Both the position numbers and the translations under genes were made by a program. From positions 1-64,000 of the forward strand of contig JAHECO010000019.1 of assembly GCA_024641705.1 (NCBI GenBank): a stretch of 64,000 nt of DNA, given 5' to 3'. Below the pieces are notes generated by a model. That model had not been told where the DNA came from. It searched no databases and worked only from the letters and a program-made list of their open reading frames with translations. This DNA comes from Candidatus Kryptoniota bacterium (lineage in GTDB: Bacteria; Bacteroidota; Ignavibacteria; Kryptoniales; JAKASW01). Within the stretch, counting starts at the first letter, position 1, and each line of letters opens with the position of its first letter. Below, piece after piece: positions 60,955-64,000 of this stretch.

Positions 60955-62483
60955 AGATCCTACTTTCTCTGTCATTAGTGGTAGCCGTCTCGAGCACATT
61001 TGCACAAACCGCTCTGAGAACGTACAAGCTTGGAGACGTTCAGGCACAGGCATACCCTTCGAGCAATTCGGTAAGCCAGATACTTATAAAGAATGGCGCC
61101 GTCTATCTTGCAACAAACAAGGGGCTGAACGTCTCGACCGATGGCGGAGCGACGTTCAAAACGGATTGGGGGACGAACGGACCGACCACAGCCGGCACTA
61201 ACGCGGTCGCCGTAGAAGGCGACACGATCGTTGTTGCCGCTTCCACGAGTTACTACCAGGGAGGAGAAGCATTGCAGGTCGGACAGGGACTCTACGCCTC
61301 CACCGACAACGGCACGACCTGGACTTACGAGCCTCAGAGCATAGATTCGACAAACGATACAACGGTCACGTACGGCCACAACGTCTTAAAAGCCCTTGCC
61401 GTAACAGTGGATATCCAGAACATAACCTTCTCCCTCGTGTTTCACAAAGGCTACCTCTACACCGCAAACTGGGCCGGCGGACTGAGGAGAAGCCACGATC
61501 TTGGAAAGACGTGGGAAAGAGTTGTGCTCCCCCCCGATTATCTCGACTACATCACCGCCGACAGCACCTACGACTTCGAGTTATCCGTCCAAGGGGGCAA
61601 ACTGACGAGCGAGTCAAACCTCAACCAGCGCGCCTTCTCGCTGTATTCGGACGGGGACAGCGCACTCTACGTGGGAACAGCCGACGGGATTGACAAGACA
61701 ACGGACAACGGTTACTCGTGGCGCAAGTACAACCATCAGAACAATAACGGGATTTCAGGCGACTTCGTCGTGTGGATCACGGGACAGGACTATGGAAGCG
61801 TCCACAACATATGGGGTGCGACAGTCAACGCCGATGATCCAAATGAAATCCCCGCCCTCAGTTACACAGGAGACGGCGGCGCTACGTGGCACCACATCAT
61901 GGACGGACACTTCTTCCACAGCATCGCTTTCAGCGGGCAGACCGTCTACGCCGCCTCAGACGACGGCCTCTTTCGCACCGCGGATTTCGGCAAGACAACC
62001 GATATCCTCACGAGTATCTTCGACCAGGCCAACAGCCAGTCGATACTGTCACAGGTATTTTACGGGGTCAACGCAACCGGCGACACAGTGTGGACCGCAT
62101 CTGCCGACGGTGTCGCAATCGGGATCGATCCGGGGACCGGATTCGTCCAGAACGACTGGCGCGTCCTGCGCACATTTTCACCGATCGGTACTGCCAATTC
62201 CACATACTTCTACCCGAATCCATTTTCGCCCAACCTCGATGTGGGAAGAATTCATTACAGCGTCAAGAAGCCCGGGAGTACGGTAACGATAAGGATCTTC
62301 GATTTCTCCATGCATGTCGTCCGGACTCTGATACAGGATGCGCCCCGGCCTACCGGCGAAACCGACGACCCATGGAACGGGACAGACGACACGGGCCGCA
62401 TCGTCGATAACGGCGTTTACTTTTATAGTGTTGTCATCGACAACGGATCACCCGTCTGGGGGAAAATTTTGGTGATAAGATGA
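60951..62483 (+). CDS. Secreted BNR/sortilin-like repeat protein with T9SS-type C-terminal domain
   Basis: A 510-residue protein with a signal peptide (about 1-19). Several Asp-box/BNR repeats are visible (STDGGATFKTDW, STDNGTTWTYE, SHDLGKTWERV, TTDNGYSWRKY, TGDGGATWHHI), which suggests a beta-propeller. The last 95 residues (YFYPNPFSPNLDVGR to the end WGKILVIR) form an Ig-like FlgD/T9SS sorting domain. It is predicted to cross the outer membrane through a type IX-like system and stay on the surface. The next two genes encode PorV/PorQ-family barrels, a matching context. Enzymatic activity is not expected from what I see. Confidence 0.83.
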   Translation: MKILLSLSLVVAVSSTFAQTALRTYKLGDVQAQAYPSSNSVSQILIKNGAVYLATNKGLNVSTDGGATFKTDWGTNGPTTAGTNAVAVEGDTIVVAASTSYYQGGEALQVGQGLYASTDNGTTWTYEPQSIDSTNDTTVTYGHNVLKALAVTVDIQNITFSLVFHKGYLYTANWAGGLRRSHDLGKTWERVVLPPDYLDYITADSTYDFELSVQGGKLTSESNLNQRAFSLYSDGDSALYVGTADGIDKTTDNGYSWRKYNHQNNNGISGDFVVWITGQDYGSVHNIWGATVNADDPNEIPALSYTGDGGATWHHIMDGHFFHSIAFSGQTVYAASDDGLFRTADFGKTTDILTSIFDQANSQSILSQVFYGVNATGDTVWTASADGVAIGIDPGTGFVQNDWRVLRTFSPIGTANSTYFYPNPFSPNLDVGRIHYSVKKPGSTVTIRIFDFSMHVVRTLIQDAPRPTGETDDPWNGTDDTGRIVDNGVYFYSVVIDNGSPVWGKILVIR

Positions 62484-63409
62484 AGACAATAATCCTAAGT
62501 TTGTTCGTTTGTTCAGCGGCAGTCGCGCAGAGTTATCCCGGCAGTTTCTCGAGGATCGGTCTCAACGCGAAGGGGATGGCACTTGGAAACTCGATATCCG
62601 CAATGACCGAGGGGAACGTTTATACCTACTACAACCCGGCGCTTGCCTCGTTTCAGGAGGGCGGCGACGTGTCAGGGTCGGTGTCGCTTCTCTCGCTCGA
62701 CCGCCAGCTCAACGTTATCACGTACACACAAGGATTGAAACCGACGGCGGGCTTCTCCGTGGGGTTGATAAACGCGAACGTGTCGAACATCGACGGCCGA
62801 GATGCCGACGGCGTCCACACCTCCACCCTCTCGACCAACGAGTACCTCGCCTTCTTCAGTTTCTCCAACCAGTTCACACCCGGGCTATCCCTGGGATTGA
62901 GTCTCAAGATGTACTACTACAACCTTTACTCGGGAATGACCGCGACAGGGTTGGGCTTCGACTTTGGCGGCCTCTACAAGGTGACCGGAGCTCTCTCCGT
63001 CGGAGTTGTAGTCACCGATGTTGGAGTCCAGTACCATTGGGATTCTTCCAATCTTTACGGCACAGACGGTTCGAATTTCATCTCGAAATTCCCGCACGTA
63101 CTGAAAGTCGGCGCATCGTATGACTTTCCGATATTAAACTCGGTCCTTTCGGCAGAATACGATTCGGGACCCAGTTCCCTTTCCGGCTTCAGGGCAGGAG
63201 TGGAATACGCCCCGCTCGCGATACTCGTGATACGTGCGGGCATCTCTACCTCTAACCAGCTTCATCTCGGGACCGTGGTCACCCCATCGTTTGGATTCGG
63301 GGCAAAAATCGGATTCCTTGATTTTACACCCGAGATAAACTACGCTTACGTGTCGGAACCGTTCACACCGTACGGGACACAGACAATTTCACTAATGTTC
63401 GGATTCTGA
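62480..63409 (+). CDS. PorV/PorQ-family outer membrane beta-barrel
   Basis: A 309-residue protein with a signal peptide (about 1-17, AVAQ) and alternating amphipathic strands up to a C-terminal phenylalanine (SLMFGF). The N-terminal block FSRIGLNAKGMALGNSISAMTEGNVYTYYNPA is the hallmark of the PorV/PorQ (UPF0164) family. PorV shuttles T9SS cargo between the translocon and the attachment complex; other members have unknown roles. It overlaps the BNR-repeat gene by four bases. Confidence 0.87.
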   Translation: MKTIILSLFVCSAAVAQSYPGSFSRIGLNAKGMALGNSISAMTEGNVYTYYNPALASFQEGGDVSGSVSLLSLDRQLNVITYTQGLKPTAGFSVGLINANVSNIDGRDADGVHTSTLSTNEYLAFFSFSNQFTPGLSLGLSLKMYYYNLYSGMTATGLGFDFGGLYKVTGALSVGVVVTDVGVQYHWDSSNLYGTDGSNFISKFPHVLKVGASYDFPILNSVLSAEYDSGPSSLSGFRAGVEYAPLAILVIRAGISTSNQLHLGTVVTPSFGFGAKIGFLDFTPEINYAYVSEPFTPYGTQTISLMFGF

Positions 63410-63413
63410 AAAC

Positions 63414-64000
63414 ATGAAATCGACGGTCCTTGCCCTTGCAGCGCTGCTGCTGATCTCTTCGCAGGCATACTCTCAAGCCGGGAGCGCCGGCTTTCAGATC
63501 CTGAGGCTAGGTTACTCCGCGCGCGACCTCTCGCTCGCCGCATCCGCTGATGCGCTTACATCCGAACCCGTGGCCGTGTTCACAAACCCGGCCGGACTCG
63601 CCTTCGGAGAAAATCCGCCGGGCATCGGATTCGACATCATGCTGACACACCGGACGTACATTGCCGGATCGACTATCGACATGTTCGGCACCCGGTTCAG
63701 CAGCGGGAATATGTCGTACGGTACAAGCCTCCTGCTGTCCAGCGTCCCCGATATCCAGGTGAGGACGGTTCCCGGAGATCCTCAGGCAACGTTTTCCGCG
63801 AAAGATTTCGCATTTGCGGCCGGTGCCGCGCGAAGGTTCGGAAGATTGGATGTCGGCGTTTCCGCGATATACCTCTACGAAAAACTCTTCATCTATGAAT
63901 CGAGCGGGTACGCATTCAACGCGGGAGTGAAATATGCCGTTGCCGACAATGCCCGGCTCGGCATCGCCTTCGGCAATCTCGGATCGACGTCAGCGATGAT
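63414..64000 (+). CDS. PorV/PorQ-family outer membrane beta-barrel, N-terminal part
   Basis: The first 195 codons of a gene that runs off the window. It begins with a signal peptide (MKSTVLALAALLLISSQAYS) and the family block AGFQILRLGYSARDLSLAASADALTSE followed by VAVFTNPAGLAF. It lies 4 bases after the first barrel gene and is clearly related to it in plan, but differs along its length, so this is an old pair and not a fresh duplication. Confidence 0.87.
   Translation, partial: MKSTVLALAALLLISSQAYSQAGSAGFQILRLGYSARDLSLAASADALTSEPVAVFTNPAGLAFGENPPGIGFDIMLTHRTYIAGSTIDMFGTRFSSGNMSYGTSLLLSSVPDIQVRTVPGDPQATFSAKDFAFAAGAARRFGRLDVGVSAIYLYEKLFIYESSGYAFNAGVKYAVADNARLGIAFGNLGSTSAM

Noticed and set aside
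1-64000. CRISPR arrays, insertion sequences, prophage or rRNA/tRNA genes
   Set aside because: No regularly spaced direct repeats, transposase, integrase, phage structural gene or RNA-gene sequence was recognised on reading both strands.

Overview
The window is a chromosomal stretch of moderate GC content that carries about 57 protein genes, no rRNA or tRNA gene that I can see, no CRISPR array and no transposase. The gene set points to the Bacteroidota/Chlorobi/Ignavibacteria side of the tree. It includes a bacillithiol deacetylase (BshB1), a GWxTD-domain protein, two tandem PorV/PorQ-family barrels beside a protein with a type IX secretion-style C-terminal domain, and cinA-thpR-recA-recX. A full-length GlnE fits Chlorobi, Ignavibacteria or Kryptonia-like lineages better than Bacteroidia. 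This placement is inference from gene content only.

Layout. 1-4.2 kb (+): bshB1 end, GWxTD protein, pdxA, a methyltransferase with a doubtful start, and an ftsE-like ATPase. 4.3-16.4 kb (-): Fe-S carriers (nfu, mrp), a GH114-like exported protein, acyl-CoA dehydrogenase, meaB, galE, purD, a glycosyltransferase, a prolidase-type peptidase, guaB and a glutaryl-CoA dehydrogenase. 16.5-18.2 kb (+): a lone HEPN-type gene with its own promoter, then a short-chain dehydrogenase. 18.3-26.6 kb (-): a GH18-like protein and a TetR-controlled tripartite ABC exporter that looks like YbhG-YbhF-YbhS-YbhR with YbhF split in two and a TolC gene inserted. 26.7-45.3 kb (-): a long exopolysaccharide/O-antigen operon running from rfbB through UDP-aminosugar genes, wzz, a ligase/polymerase, wzx, many glycosyltransferases, methyltransferases and a priming phosphosugar transferase. 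45.5 kb (+): rpmB. 45.8-51.8 kb (-): perM-like, recX, recA, thpR, cinA, pgpA, pgsA. 52-64 kb (+): an M20 peptidase, glnE, a DUF2723 membrane protein, a GT2, a site-2 protease, a lipoprotein, a BNR-repeat protein with an exported-protein tail, and two PorV/PorQ barrels (the last cut by the window edge).

The main observation is not a gene. Upstream of most first-in-operon genes I can read the same promoter architecture, TTGAnn, 17 bases, TAnnTT. In four cases (GWxTD gene, tetR, pgsA, M20 gene) the -10 box ends only 6 to 8 bases before the ATG, with no usable ribosome-binding site, so these mRNAs are predicted to be leaderless. A fifth case (rfbB) would start about 3 bases before a 21-codon leader ORF whose stop overlaps the TTG start of rfbB. 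The tetR promoter also carries a perfect 8-base inverted repeat that brackets its -10 box.

Other items worth attention are a GT2/sugar-transferase fusion whose transferase core appears to have been removed, a conserved methyltransferase N-terminus lying upstream of any start codon, a 538-base gap in the polysaccharide operon holding small ORFs and a perfect Shine-Dalgarno sequence, and a heptad-repeat spacer inside the exporter operon.
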